Shown: positions 25,501 through 33,254 of the stretch, in pieces
Layout of the letters: each line of letters starts with the position of its first letter
Position numbering within the stretch: the first letter of the stretch is position 1
Assembly (NCBI RefSeq): GCF_900128505.1
Contig: NZ_LT669941.1
Span: forward strand, 3,017,804-3,081,803
DNA: 64,000 nt
Reading direction: 5' to 3'
From: Parabacteroides timonensis
GTDB taxonomy: Bacteria; Bacteroidota; Bacteroidia; Bacteroidales; Tannerellaceae
The notes under the pieces: model-generated
What the model was told of the DNA's origin: nothing
The model's input: only the letters and a program-made list of their open reading frames with translations
Database searches by the model: none
Made by a program: the position numbers and the translations under genes

Positions 25501-26337
25501 AGAACAGTTGGTTAAAGTACCATCTTGAACTGTAATATTATCACTTATCTTCCACTCATCAATAGTACCTCTAAGTATTGTTATATCCCCAAATGCACTT
25601 CCTTTATAATTTGAACTACTATGATAAGAAGTCGTTACACTCCCTCCACTTATCTTAATAGTACCTGCCATGCTGGAAGAGCCATAATTATTTCCTCCTG
25701 CATGTACTGTCCCTCCTTCAATTTGAATAATAGCCTCTTTGGTCGAAGTCATATTCGAAAAATATCCTTCTCCTAATCCGAATGCCCAGTCTCCTGCATA
25801 AGCATTGACTATACCACTCTTAATAAGGATTGTTCCGCAAGAAGTTCCTGCTCCAGCACCGATACCGGCACCGCCCCAGCCGCCTTGTGAAGTCAAAGTA
25901 CCACTGCCAGTAATAGTTATAGAAGCACCTTTCTCAACTTGGATACCTGCTGTTCTATGACCACTTTGAAAAGTATTATTGCCTTGTAACGTAAGCGTTA
26001 GATTTGCATTTCTTTTAAGAAAAAATGCACTTGTACCAACAGCATCATCCCCGCCATCTGTAAGTTTTATATTAACTCCATTCAAAGTAACATTCGCCGT
26101 CACCCCTTCCTTCACGACGATATGGTCTGTCGTCGTCGTCCCCGAAAAGGTCAAAGCTTTTTCTGTCAATATCGTATATGTGTTATCCACATAGGTGTAA
26201 TCCGTCCTTTCAATCCCCCCGGAAACAGCCAAAATACCTACCTCAGCCTGCCCCCACGCCACCGGCAGGCATAAAAAAAGGAATGCGACGATCCATGCGC
26301 CCATTCCCATGATACGATTCTTGTAATATTTACTCAT
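22537..26337 (-). CDS. Large secreted surface protein with beta-helix-like and MBG/InlB-type repeats
   Basis: The 1266-aa product has a signal peptide ending VAWGQA. Residues about 30-480 are Gly/Thr/Ile-rich short repeats (ITGSGTLTSQGG, TVQGGTLTN, SGGNIIAKSG) like a right-handed beta-helix or carbohydrate-binding-type domain. About 750-1050 contains MBG-type repeats (NYNAIEGLTADGWVLTIKRA, NYNAVKELTLDKWTFTLKEK) ending in an InlB-B-like module (YDFVGWTVT). The last 60 residues, with 'IYTFTGSLLRFAEVAPGDSRWTLPTGNYIVRIDGKSYKVAVR', resemble a type IX-type C-terminal sorting domain or a DUF6383-like tail. It follows an HU-like gene, and the promoter upstream of both lies in an inverted-repeat segment. 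An adhesin-like role is inference. Confidence 0.82.
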   Translation of the reverse strand: MSKYYKNRIMGMGAWIVAFLFLCLPVAWGQAEVGILAVSGGIERTDYTYVDNTYTILTEKALTFSGTTTTDHIVVKEGVTANVTLNGVNIKLTDGGDDAVGTSAFFLKRNANLTLTLQGNNTFQSGHRTAGIQVEKGASITITGSGTLTSQGGWGGAGIGAGAGTSCGTILIKSGIVNAYAGDWAFGLGEGYFSNMTSTKEAIIQIEGGTVHAGGNNYGSSSMAGTIKISGGSVTTSYHSSSNYKGSAFGDITILRGTIDEWKISDNITVQDGTLTNCSFSGEVTVQGGTLTNISFSGKTTVQGGDFTNSSFSGESFVMYKGTINNTDGSRIDCTSAVIKGGEININTTSQEGRAAIHVTPNKTLYVNGGKINVVANKGAGIGGDGKTVGQGETCGTVIISGGNIIAKSGEANAMAIGGGGKWQYAGYPGEGGNITIEGGTLSLTGGIGSANPAKGTLTLTGGSLYDNKKGEFMPDVTNGTDPVYLGITPEIENVTDVSVDGKPYYVPGNHEGDNRLYLYMTADKHTITVRTNDNSITTYNATYNADGDTADGYFTITKGSSNTPTKQSALSFENEEYTAKYTPEEHQWKVKLNITAKQTKARLRSAAMNSVQLVLTDYEQDLTYYSDKQEVGASNEYTFTFSTKGLEVGNYKLTAQYGGDEETLISDMVTKLLKITQADGTTATDYTEPQDLSATYEDLLSDIPLGQGWAWDSPETSVGKVGVHGYQATFTPSDKNYGTVSTTLSVMVNRKEVTEAPEGPAALDAIIYDPSRRLTSITLDNNWEWAEEDIVPDVKTGEYTAYYDTDYDNYDWSSISGYNSEKHRVEKEITLQVNRADLTKDDFTFSVTGEDELTYDGLKKEATVTSTLNGIGKITVSYYDSEGTHSEVDPVNAGDYKVKISVTEGDNYNAIEGLTADGWVLTIKRANLPTEGLDDYFTFTPPADLYVDGSPKEATVSVSGLNGIGAITVNYYDAAGKKLSEAPVSAGTYTVKIDIAESINYNAVKELTLDKWTFTLKEKPFYTITLDAAVSGGTISADPLSAQEGTTVTLSYSAQRNYDFVGWTVTETNGGTPVTVNGSTFMMPASDVTVSARFTYNPPYVPEPDPVYYTVTLPAVEGATTDPSVGEYTVEAWNSFGFYLTLDADYDQSKPVVTTSRGETIEPRASDRKYVIPYVRSDLDIRISGIVKNPDPVANEAIRADTVEVRGGEGCLYLRLGMRREVGIYTFTGSLLRFAEVAPGDSRWTLPTGNYIVRIDGKSYKVAVR

Positions 26338-26379
26338 ACTAGTGTTGTTGTTTTATTTATGATTGTTGGTATTGTCTTG

Positions 26380-26463
26380 TCGAAACCGAATCGACCGCCC
26401 GGTCGAAACACCTTCGACTGAGTTGTCGATGATGCGTCGACCGATCGGTCGATGGTGCTTCGA
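26380..26463. repeat. TCGA-phased degenerate array (23-bp period)
   Basis: TCGA occurs at 26380, 26391, 26403, 26414, 26426, 26437, 26449 and 26460, with spacings strictly alternating 11 and 12. This gives about four units of 23 bp with variable filling. It includes the perfect 16-bp palindrome TCGACCGATCGGTCGA (26437-26452). The array lies between the HU-like gene and the surface-protein gene, inside their presumed transcript; 26460-26463 is just upstream of the HU-like stop codon. Confidence 0.8.
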
Positions 26464-26474
26464 GAGATTACGGG

Positions 26475-27227
26475 CTATTCGATAACCGGACGGTCATCGT
26501 CGTCGTCTTTCGGTTTGCCGCCGATCCACAAAGTAGTGGATGCGCTACGAGGCGATTTCAGCAAAGCGCCGCTCGTGTATTGCGTGGTGACAGTCAGTGT
26601 GTATTCGCCATCAGCTAGCTCTGAAGGGATCAGCAAGGTCAGTTCAGACGGCTTGTTGGTGGTGATCATGTCTTCGTCCAATTTCGTCACTGCACCCTTC
26701 GAGTCGGTTAGTGTGACACCTACTGCTTCGTCGTCGCCAACGACCTTCAGCATCGCACCGCGCACGAACAGGTTGCGGCCGGCCGTAGCACTGCCGTCGC
26801 GAAGCTTCGTCTTGCGGTCTTCCGTTTCGAGAATATACATGATGTTCGACTTTTCGCCCAGTATTTCCACGCTGGTCTTTGCGATTTCTTCGCGCAGCTC
26901 CTTTCCTTGGTTGAAAACGACATAGATGGAGTTCTTTTCCTTATTCCATACGCCTCCTTCCACAACACCCGTCAGGCGGGCTACGGCATAGAAAAGGCCG
27001 GTGTTCACACTTACTCCGTTCAGAATAAGACGGGTAATGATTCGGTTGTACAATGAAATGGAGTGGCGAAGCGTCTCCTCACGCAGGCCGGTGTCTTCTT
27101 CGCGCATTTCTTTGATAATGTCATCGATACCGGCACTTCCGTTTGATTCCAGTTGTAAAATCTTGTCTGTCAGATTGTCGGCAGTTACGGTGTTGTCGAC
27201 GAGCCACCCTTTCAGTTTGTTTTGCAT
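26475..27227 (-). CDS. HU-like DNA-binding plus DUF4469 protein
   Basis: The 250-aa product has no signal peptide. Residues 1-130 resemble the HU-like fold of the Bacteroidetes HU-DNA-binding family (DDIIKEMREEDTGLREETLR, LYNRIITRLILNGVSVNTG). Residues about 135-240 match the DUF4469 pattern, an Ig-like beta domain (GRNLFVRGAMLKVVGDD, LIPSELADGEYTLTVTTQY), and an acidic tail DDDDD follows. Such proteins often lie next to accessory and capsule loci in Bacteroides. It is the first gene after the invertible-promoter-like segment and precedes the 1266-aa surface protein, so both would be switched together. Confidence 0.8.
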   Translation of the reverse strand: MQNKLKGWLVDNTVTADNLTDKILQLESNGSAGIDDIIKEMREEDTGLREETLRHSISLYNRIITRLILNGVSVNTGLFYAVARLTGVVEGGVWNKEKNSIYVVFNQGKELREEIAKTSVEILGEKSNIMYILETEDRKTKLRDGSATAGRNLFVRGAMLKVVGDDEAVGVTLTDSKGAVTKLDEDMITTNKPSELTLLIPSELADGEYTLTVTTQYTSGALLKSPRSASTTLWIGGKPKDDDDDRPVIE

Positions 27228-27244
27228 ACCAGTGGTATTAGATT

Positions 27245-27412
27245 AGTTCTAATAGAACTACGTAAACAAGATAACTGATAATCAAACAAACTACAGGTAT
27301 TGGCTATAACTGAGCTCTTTTCATACATTTTACATAATCGCCCTTTATCCCTTGTTTATTAAGAAGTTTTCTCTACCTTTGGCAACATTATTAACGTAGT
27401 TCTATTAGAACT
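27245..27412. promoter_or_regulatory. Invertible-promoter-like segment (perfect 19-bp inverted repeats)
   Basis: AGTTCTAATAGAACTACGT (27245-27263) and its exact reverse complement (27394-27412) enclose 130 bp. Inside, TACCTTTG at 27374-27381 with TTG at 27352-27354 is a good Bacteroides promoter on the plus strand. It now points away from the HU-like and surface-protein genes and into a terminator at 27451-27500. Inversion would aim it at those genes. This is the layout of phase-variable promoters known in Bacteroidales. No recombinase gene is visible in the window. Confidence 0.75.
27374..27381 (+). promoter_or_regulatory. Promoter inside the invertible-like segment
   Basis: TACCTTTG matches TAnnTTTG with TTG about 20 bases upstream. 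Its reading direction in this assembly is to the right. Confidence 0.65.
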
Positions 27413-27450
27413 CTATCCAAAAACAAAACACATTTCTTAAATAATACAAA

Positions 27451-27500
27451 AAAGGTTGTGTTATCAGTATTCATTTGAGCTACTGAGTAACACAACCTTT
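27451..27500. terminator. Bidirectional terminator after the nitronate monooxygenase gene
   Basis: AAAGGTTGTGTTA-TCAGTA (27451-27469) pairs with TACTGAGTAACACAACCTTT (27481-27500) with one bulge. It ends the minus-strand gene at 27525. It also lies in the path of the plus-strand promoter at 27374. Confidence 0.85.
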
Positions 27501-27524
27501 TGTTGTATCTATTAAAAAGCTAAA

Positions 27525-28592
27525 CTATTCTTTCGCCCTCCACTCGTTGATCAGTTCGTTGATCGTCTCGCGTACCGACATGATACGGCTGGTCTTCCAG
27601 GCATTGCTTCCGGCAAAGGCATACCCGTTCTCAAAGTTTCCTTTGAAAGCGTTGTACAAAGCCGTGACGATACAATAAGGACTTCGCGAAATATCGCACG
27701 TCTTGATGCAGTTGAAAGGACACGCTTTCGGTTGCTTGATCCCTGCCTTCACCTTTTCGAGGAAGTTGCAATGGATCGCACGACCAGGCATACCGACCGG
27801 GCTCTTGATGATCTCGATGTCTTTCTCTTCCGCTTTAATATAGCTTTCCTTGAAAGCGTCGGAAGCATCACACTCGGTAGTCGTGACGAAACGGGTTCCT
27901 AATTGAACGCCCGATGCTCCAAGGTCCATCATGCGTTTGATATCTTCACCCGTATAAATGCCTCCTGCTGCAATTACCGGGATACTCTTATTGTATTTCT
28001 CTTCGAAAAGAGAAACTTCGTGTACTACCTGCGGCAGTAACTCTTCCAGTGAGAAATGTTCGTCTTCCAGCTGGTTCTCCTTGTAACCGAGGTGACCGCC
28101 GGCTTTCGGACCTTCCAGCACGACAGCGTCGGGCAGGTAGTCGTAGTTGTTTTTCCATTTCTCGCAGATGATGCGTACGGCACGTGCACTCGATACGATG
28201 GGTACCAGCTTCGTCACACTGTCTTTCTTAAGGAAAGAAGGTAAGTCGAGCGGCAGACCTGCACCACTGAAGATGATATCTACCTTTTCGGCGATACTGG
28301 TCTTCACCAGTTCGGCAAAGTCTGACAAGGCGACCATGACGTTTACACCGATGATACCTTTCGCCTTTTCACGGGCTTTACGGATCTCTTCAGCCAGCCC
28401 CAGATTGCCGGCTTCAGTGTAATTGGGAGATAATTTTTTATATAAAAGTCCGAGACCGGCTGCGGAGATAACGCCAATCCCACCTTCATTTGCAACGGCC
28501 GAGGCTAAGCCGGATAGAGATATTCCTACGCCCATCCCACCTTGGATAATTGGGAAACGGGGTTTGAGATCTCCGATTGTTAATGTCTTCAT
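27525..28592 (-). CDS. Nitronate monooxygenase / 2-nitropropane-dioxygenase-like flavoprotein
   Basis: The 355-aa product begins 'LKPRFPIIQGGMGVGISLSGLASAVANEGGIGVI', the FMN-binding entry of the NPD/FabK family. It continues with 'GPKAGGHLGY' (the family's catalytic-His region), 'IPVIAAGGIYTGEDIKRMMDLGASGVQLGTRF' and a Cys-rich segment CPFNCIKTCDISRSPYC near residue 295. The enzyme oxidises nitronates with FMN; a FabK-like enoyl-ACP reductase role is the main alternative. The Cys cluster is unusual for canonical NMOs but common in the clostridial/Bacteroidales subgroup. It is monocistronic, with promoter box TACCTTTG (complement of 28622-28629). Confidence 0.88.
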   Translation of the reverse strand: MKTLTIGDLKPRFPIIQGGMGVGISLSGLASAVANEGGIGVISAAGLGLLYKKLSPNYTEAGNLGLAEEIRKAREKAKGIIGVNVMVALSDFAELVKTSIAEKVDIIFSGAGLPLDLPSFLKKDSVTKLVPIVSSARAVRIICEKWKNNYDYLPDAVVLEGPKAGGHLGYKENQLEDEHFSLEELLPQVVHEVSLFEEKYNKSIPVIAAGGIYTGEDIKRMMDLGASGVQLGTRFVTTTECDASDAFKESYIKAEEKDIEIIKSPVGMPGRAIHCNFLEKVKAGIKQPKACPFNCIKTCDISRSPYCIVTALYNAFKGNFENGYAFAGSNAWKTSRIMSVRETINELINEWRAKE

Positions 28593-28621
28593 GTAAGTTT
28601 ATATAGTTTATAAATACGCAG

Positions 28622-28629
28622 CAAAGGTA
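28622..28629 (-). promoter_or_regulatory. Promoter -7 box of the nitronate monooxygenase gene
   Basis: The complement reads TACCTTTG, 29 bases before the ATG. Confidence 0.6.
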
Positions 28630-28654
28630 GCACAATAAACCAAATGATGTGCAA

Positions 28655-28711
28655 AAAGGACCAATATTATTGCACAGGTATATCTTTTTTGTGCAATAAC
28701 ATCAGTCCTTT
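28655..28711 (-). terminator. Terminator of pstS
   Basis: An AAAGGAC...TTATTGCACA arm pairs over about 20 bases with its partner. The T-run follows on the minus strand. Confidence 0.75.
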
Positions 28712-28747
28712 ACGACTAAAACCAAAGCAAAACCTTTAAAGACTAAA

Positions 28748-29566
28748 CTATTTAACCGGGATATAACCCACTTTCTTCACAATTTCCTGTCCCTCAGCAG
28801 ACAATACATAATCGATGAACGGTTTCACAGGACCTTCGTTTTTTGCCTCATAATAGTAGAACAACGGACGGACAATCGGATAGGTCTTATTCTTTGCGTT
28901 GGCAAAAGAAGGTTCCACATAGTTCTTTCCGGCATCGTAAGAGACATGAAGCGGTTTTACGTCCTTATTGACATACGCCAGTCCGACGTAGCCGATGGCA
29001 CCTTTTGTCTGGCTTACCGACTGGATGATGGCTCCTGTCGCGGGCATACTCAGGATACCGTTCATATAATTCTTGTTCTTCAATACACTTTCCTTGAAAA
29101 ACTCATAGGTGCCGGAAGAGGTTTCACGCGAATAGGCAACGATCTTCATATCGGCTCCGCCTACTTCTTTCCAATTCTTGATCTTGCCGGTGAAGATTCC
29201 TTCCAGCTGTTCGCGGGTCAGGTTGTCTACCTTATTGGAAGGATGAACGACTACCGCCAGAGCATCATAAGCGATCACCACTTCCTTTGCATTCTTCTTT
29301 GCTTCCTGCAGACGGACTTTTTCATCGAATTTCATTTTACGGGAAGACATCGCAATATCGGTCGTTCCTTCCATGAGAGCAGAGATACCGACACCCGAGC
29401 CGCCACCTGTTACGGTTACTTTAGTGCCTTTATGCTTATTCATAAAATTCTCGGCCTCCGTCTGGCTGACGGGCAGACAAGTATCACTTCCTTTGATCTT
29501 CTGTGCAAATACATTTGTTGTAAATAAACCGATGGCCATAGCAGCCAAAAGAATCGTCTTTTTCAT
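28748..29566 (-). CDS. pstS: PstS-like phosphate-binding protein
   Basis: The 272-aa product has a signal peptide (MKKTILLAAMAIGLFTTNVFAQ). It has the PstS pattern: 'KIKGSDTCLPVSQTEAENFM', a Gly/Ser-rich anion site 'TVTGGGSGVGISALMEGTTDIAMSSRKM', and 'AYSRETSSGTYEFFKESVL'. This would be the periplasmic phosphate receptor of a PstSCAB importer. No pstCAB genes are adjacent in the window. The neighbouring gene upstream encodes a phosphate-type porin, so both probably belong to the phosphate-starvation response. Confidence 0.92.
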   Translation of the reverse strand: MKKTILLAAMAIGLFTTNVFAQKIKGSDTCLPVSQTEAENFMNKHKGTKVTVTGGGSGVGISALMEGTTDIAMSSRKMKFDEKVRLQEAKKNAKEVVIAYDALAVVVHPSNKVDNLTREQLEGIFTGKIKNWKEVGGADMKIVAYSRETSSGTYEFFKESVLKNKNYMNGILSMPATGAIIQSVSQTKGAIGYVGLAYVNKDVKPLHVSYDAGKNYVEPSFANAKNKTYPIVRPLFYYYEAKNEGPVKPFIDYVLSAEGQEIVKKVGYIPVK

Positions 29567-29679
29567 TACTTTTATTGAATTAATTTTCTTACTGCAAAGT
29601 AACTACATGCGTATTTCAAGAGCATGAAACAGGTATTACATTTATGTGAAGATAAAAGGGTATCTACCTTATAATGAAA

Positions 29680-29711
29680 GGGTGCATACTCTCCGGAGAA
29701 AGCATGCACCC
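29680..29711 (-). terminator. Terminator of the phosphate-type porin gene
   Basis: A GGGTGCAT/ATGCACCC stem with a 16-base loop. The following T-run on the minus strand is weak. Confidence 0.55.
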
Positions 29712-29749
29712 TATTTTGAAAGTATATGTATCCTTTTCTGGTAATCCGG

Positions 29750-31036
29750 TCAGAACTTATACTGCAAACGTACCGTCAGCACATTATCTTTGCGGTCTTT
29801 TTCATAGCCTTTTACGAAGTCGCTTTTCTCGTTGAAGTTGAATTCGTAGTAAGCCTGTACACGGATATGTTTGTTGAAGCGGTAGAGGCCACCGATACCG
29901 AAAGTACTCTGGGCTAAATCAGTCTTGGAAGTAAATGTGTTCTCCACACCGATCTCATTTCCTTTCAGCTTTGTATTCGGGTCGTATACATCATATTTGA
30001 ATACAGCGGAGAAAGGAGACGTTCCGATATCCTGTACCAGATAGAAGAAATAACCTATAAAAGGACGTTTGAACAAAGCGTTTTCGGGCAAGTCTTCCGG
30101 ACGTGTTCCGCTGTTCGGACTTCTACTGCTGGAAGCAATACCGGGCTGTGTACCCAAAAGGCCTTCGGCACGCAGAGTAGTCGTACCCCAGGAACTCAGG
30201 AAACTGAACTGGGCGTCCAGACCGATATATTCACGTTTCATGTAAGTGCCGGTTTTACCTTTATCCACTTCGATAAAGCGTTTGCCGTCCATCTCGTAAG
30301 CCGTTGTCGTCGGGTTGTAAACGCCACCATTATAATAGGATACGCCTGCTCCCCATTTACCCCAGTTACCGATCTCCTTATCGGCTCCCAGACGTCCGAT
30401 AAAATCCTTGCGGCTGTCGGTCTCGCGGTTGATACTGTTTCCGGCAAAGAGCCCGGCATCGAGGCGAAGGAAGCCCAGGGGACTCTCTTTCTTGGCACGG
30501 AGGGTCAGCATAGCTCCCAGGTCGCGTTCGTCCGGGAAGAAGTACTGGATGATGGTAGCGCGTTCGGGCGACTCCAAACCGCTGGTCGAGTAACCGATCT
30601 CGTGTCCAAAAGGACGGTTGAAGACACCGGCCATCAACTGGCTGCGTTTCGTCCAAGGGTCTTTGATCCCGATATACAGGTCACGGAAGCTGACACCCTT
30701 ATCGTTTGCCTCAATCTGTACGGCTCCGGTTCCGATGCCGTCGTTGTATTCAAACTTCAGGCGGCCGCGACGAATACCGATACGGTTGAAGCCTTTGTCT
30801 TCATGTTCGTTCTTGTCGCCGACCTTTAGGGTGGCATCTTCCTGTCCATACTGATATTGTCCCTGGATATAGGCAGAGACTTTAAACTTACTAAGTCCCT
30901 TCACTATCTTATCCAGCGTTGCTGTCTCTTCCGCAAGCGAATCTATGCGAGCATCTAACTGTTCCGTGTTCTGAGCTTCCGCGAGAAAGGGAAGCTGCGC
31001 TAACAGGGTGAGCGCCATTAATTTGATTACTTTCAT
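29750..31036 (-). CDS. OprO/OprP-type phosphate-selective porin
   Basis: I start at the ATG at 31036 (MKVIKLMALTLLAQLPFLAEAQ), which gives a clean signal peptide and 428 aa; the longer frame adds 26 residues without signal character. A short coiled-coil-like stretch follows (LDARIDSLAEETATLDKIVKGL). The barrel then carries the typical 'NRIGIRRGRLKFEYNDGIGTGAVQIEANDKGVSFRDLYIGI' and 'MAGVFNRPFGHEIGYSTSGLESPERATI' and ends in Phe. OprO/P porins pass phosphate or polyphosphate. It is next to pstS. A promoter box TATCTTTG lies at the complement of 31134-31141. Confidence 0.88.
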   Translation of the reverse strand: MKVIKLMALTLLAQLPFLAEAQNTEQLDARIDSLAEETATLDKIVKGLSKFKVSAYIQGQYQYGQEDATLKVGDKNEHEDKGFNRIGIRRGRLKFEYNDGIGTGAVQIEANDKGVSFRDLYIGIKDPWTKRSQLMAGVFNRPFGHEIGYSTSGLESPERATIIQYFFPDERDLGAMLTLRAKKESPLGFLRLDAGLFAGNSINRETDSRKDFIGRLGADKEIGNWGKWGAGVSYYNGGVYNPTTTAYEMDGKRFIEVDKGKTGTYMKREYIGLDAQFSFLSSWGTTTLRAEGLLGTQPGIASSSRSPNSGTRPEDLPENALFKRPFIGYFFYLVQDIGTSPFSAVFKYDVYDPNTKLKGNEIGVENTFTSKTDLAQSTFGIGGLYRFNKHIRVQAYYEFNFNEKSDFVKGYEKDRKDNVLTVRLQYKF

Positions 31037-31133
31037 TCCTGACTTTGTTGGTTGCGGTGAAAAATATGTTACATCACTGTTTCCGGCAGCAAAGGAACAG
31101 CTTTTCTGTTTCACATATATTGCAGCCCTGTTA

Positions 31134-31141
31134 CAAAGATA
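31134..31141 (-). promoter_or_regulatory. Promoter -7 box of the phosphate-type porin gene
   Basis: The complement reads TATCTTTG, about 98 bases before the chosen start. This supports the shorter start. Confidence 0.55.
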
Positions 31142-31170
31142 AAACCAAATTATTACAATATTGTTACAAA

Positions 31171-33108
31171 CTACTCGTTCGGAGCCTGCAACTCAACTGT
31201 CAGGTTTCCATGTCCGGTTCTTTTATCCGACTCGGCACGCTTCGCCAACTCTTTTATTGTAAGGGTGATCAGTTTGCCGACCGGTTTACCGTCGCGATAG
31301 GTAATGACACGCAGTCGACTGGCTGTTTTCGGAATACGCAGCGGTTTATTGTACTTCGGAGTAAAACAATCCGGATCGGTATTATCGAATGTGTAGTAAA
31401 TATCTGTTCCTGCAATTTCACTACCCAGTTCGACCTCCAATACACCATCCTGCAAATACGGAGTGACAATTGCATTATTCATGCTGCGGGCATAATTGAT
31501 ACCGGCCTGATCGGCACGCACGAAATGGCGTTCTACACGAGGCCAGAATTTCTCCCAATCCGTTTGCGCGGGACCGCTCCACAGAACTTCCGCCAAAGCC
31601 CATCCACGGGGCCAGGTCATATACTCGACATGACGGAAGGTCGGAATGGCTTCTCCCCATACATTACCTTGTCCTCCCAATACCATTTCAGCCGGAACAC
31701 CTTCCGGTACAGGATTAAAGCTATACGAGTCTTTCAACCGGCACATGGAATAAGTAGCGGGTTCTACAGAAGGCTCCCCCTGATACAAATCCAGGTAACA
31801 ATGTTCCGTCGGTGTCATAATCACATGGTGACCGGCTTTAGCTGATTTGATACCTCCTTCCATACCACGCCAGCTCATCACATTGGCATCGGGTGCCAGG
31901 CCACCTTCCAGTATCTCGTCCCAGCCGACCAGTTTCTTTCCTTTCGACTTCAACAGATCCCCCATCCGGTGGATAAAGTAACTTTGTAACTCTTCTTCAT
32001 TCTTCAGATTCTCTGCTTTCATACGAGCCTGGCAACGGGGGCATTTATGCCAGAATCCTTTAAAACATTCATCACCGCCGATATGGATATATTCGTCGGG
32101 GAAAAGGGCAGCCACTTCCGTCAACACCTTATCCATAAACTCGAAAGTAGACTCTTTACCGATACAAAGTGTATTCTCATCTTCTCCATAGAATTTATTT
32201 CCTACATTCACTGCGTCGGGAGCTTTCATACAGGCCAGTTCCGGGTAAGCGACCAAAGCAGCAACTCCATGACCGGGCACATCTATTTCCGGAATAACAC
32301 GCACAAAACGCTGGGCTGCATAAGCCAGTACTTCCTTCACATCTTCCTGGGTATAAAAGCCTCCGTAAGTTGTTTCTTCTCCTTTTTGCGCACGTTCACG
32401 TCCCCACCAGTCGCCTACACGGTCAGCACGCCAGGCGCCTACCTCCGTCAGTTTCGGCAATGACTTTATTTCCAAGCGCCATCCCTGGTCGTCGGTCAGG
32501 TGCCAGTGGAAAACGTTCATCTTATACTCGGCCAATTCATCGATAAACTTCATGACTTCTTCTTTGTTGAACCAGTGGCGGCTTACGTCCAGCATCAGCC
32601 CACGCCAGGGGAACTGGGGGGTATCGGTAATCTCGGTACAAGGGATTCTCCATTTCTTATCTTTAGGCTGTGCAGTCTTACTTTTGATCTCAGCGGGAAG
32701 CATCTGCAACAGGGTTTGTACTCCATAGAAAATCCCGGCTGGTTTATTTGCCGTAAGCAGTATATCCCCGTGTTTCACTTTCAGGTGGTAGCCTTCATCT
32801 CCCAAAGCAGCATCTTCCACCAGCTTAAATTCGATCTTTCCATGTTTCTCCACAGGAAGAGTGAAGCCGGTAGCAGGTGAAATCTTTTCATTCAGATACC
32901 GGGCAATACCTTTTAACTCTTCATTCGATTGATCAAGAGTTATTGCGGCGTTAGAAGTAAGAGTGAAACAGTCGGAACCAACAGTCATTTCCTGTGGCAC
33001 AGGGATCAATGCAATTGCTCCATTCTCCGTAACACATGACTTATTCGCACATGATACACAAGTCAGCAACAGAGCGGCAGAAGCAAGACTCAACAGTGTT
33101 CTTTTCAT
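31171..33108 (-). CDS. Beta-N-acetylhexosaminidase lipoprotein (GH20)
   Basis: Start at 33108 gives MKRTLLSLASAALLLTCVSC, a lipoprotein signal; the 645-aa length is normal. An N-terminal GH20b domain precedes the catalytic barrel, with 'VIPEIDVPGHG' and the catalytic pair D346-E347 in HIGGDE, plus 'NVFHWHLTDDQGWRLEI'. A C-terminal beta domain (about 530-620) resembles chitobiase C-terminal domains. The enzyme removes terminal GlcNAc/GalNAc from glycans by substrate-assisted catalysis, at the cell surface or in the periplasm. Its position near a GH109-like gene and a sulfatase fits host-mucin degradation, though it is not in the same operon. Confidence 0.93.
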   Translation of the reverse strand: MKRTLLSLASAALLLTCVSCANKSCVTENGAIALIPVPQEMTVGSDCFTLTSNAAITLDQSNEELKGIARYLNEKISPATGFTLPVEKHGKIEFKLVEDAALGDEGYHLKVKHGDILLTANKPAGIFYGVQTLLQMLPAEIKSKTAQPKDKKWRIPCTEITDTPQFPWRGLMLDVSRHWFNKEEVMKFIDELAEYKMNVFHWHLTDDQGWRLEIKSLPKLTEVGAWRADRVGDWWGRERAQKGEETTYGGFYTQEDVKEVLAYAAQRFVRVIPEIDVPGHGVAALVAYPELACMKAPDAVNVGNKFYGEDENTLCIGKESTFEFMDKVLTEVAALFPDEYIHIGGDECFKGFWHKCPRCQARMKAENLKNEEELQSYFIHRMGDLLKSKGKKLVGWDEILEGGLAPDANVMSWRGMEGGIKSAKAGHHVIMTPTEHCYLDLYQGEPSVEPATYSMCRLKDSYSFNPVPEGVPAEMVLGGQGNVWGEAIPTFRHVEYMTWPRGWALAEVLWSGPAQTDWEKFWPRVERHFVRADQAGINYARSMNNAIVTPYLQDGVLEVELGSEIAGTDIYYTFDNTDPDCFTPKYNKPLRIPKTASRLRVITYRDGKPVGKLITLTIKELAKRAESDKRTGHGNLTVELQAPNE

Positions 33109-33185
33109 TATTATAAGTTTTTGTTTGAAATTTTGCACGAAGATAAGAATTCGCTGATAAACAGGAAAGATAGGGTAATAAAAAA

Positions 33186-33227
33186 GGCGGTGTGTCTCAT
33201 GCATTCCTGCATAACAGACACACCGCC
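33186..33227 (-). terminator. Terminator of the giant DUF6383-type gene
   Basis: GGCGGTGTGTCT (33186-33197) pairs with AGACACACCGCC (33216-33227). Six T residues follow on the minus strand. Confidence 0.88.
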
Positions 33228-33254
33228 CGGATATTTAATAATTAGTATTTACAA

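Noticed and set aside
26380..26463. CRISPR array
   Set aside because: The repeated element is only 4 bases with 7-8-base filling, and there are no spacer-length units or cas genes.
27245..27412. Insertion-sequence ends
   Set aside because: The 130-bp interior has no transposase and is too short for a known mobile element. The promoter inside fits an invertible switch better.
31171..33204. Longer N-terminus for the GH20 enzyme
   Set aside because: The extra 32 codons precede a clean lipoprotein signal and run into the neighbouring terminator stem at 33186-33227.
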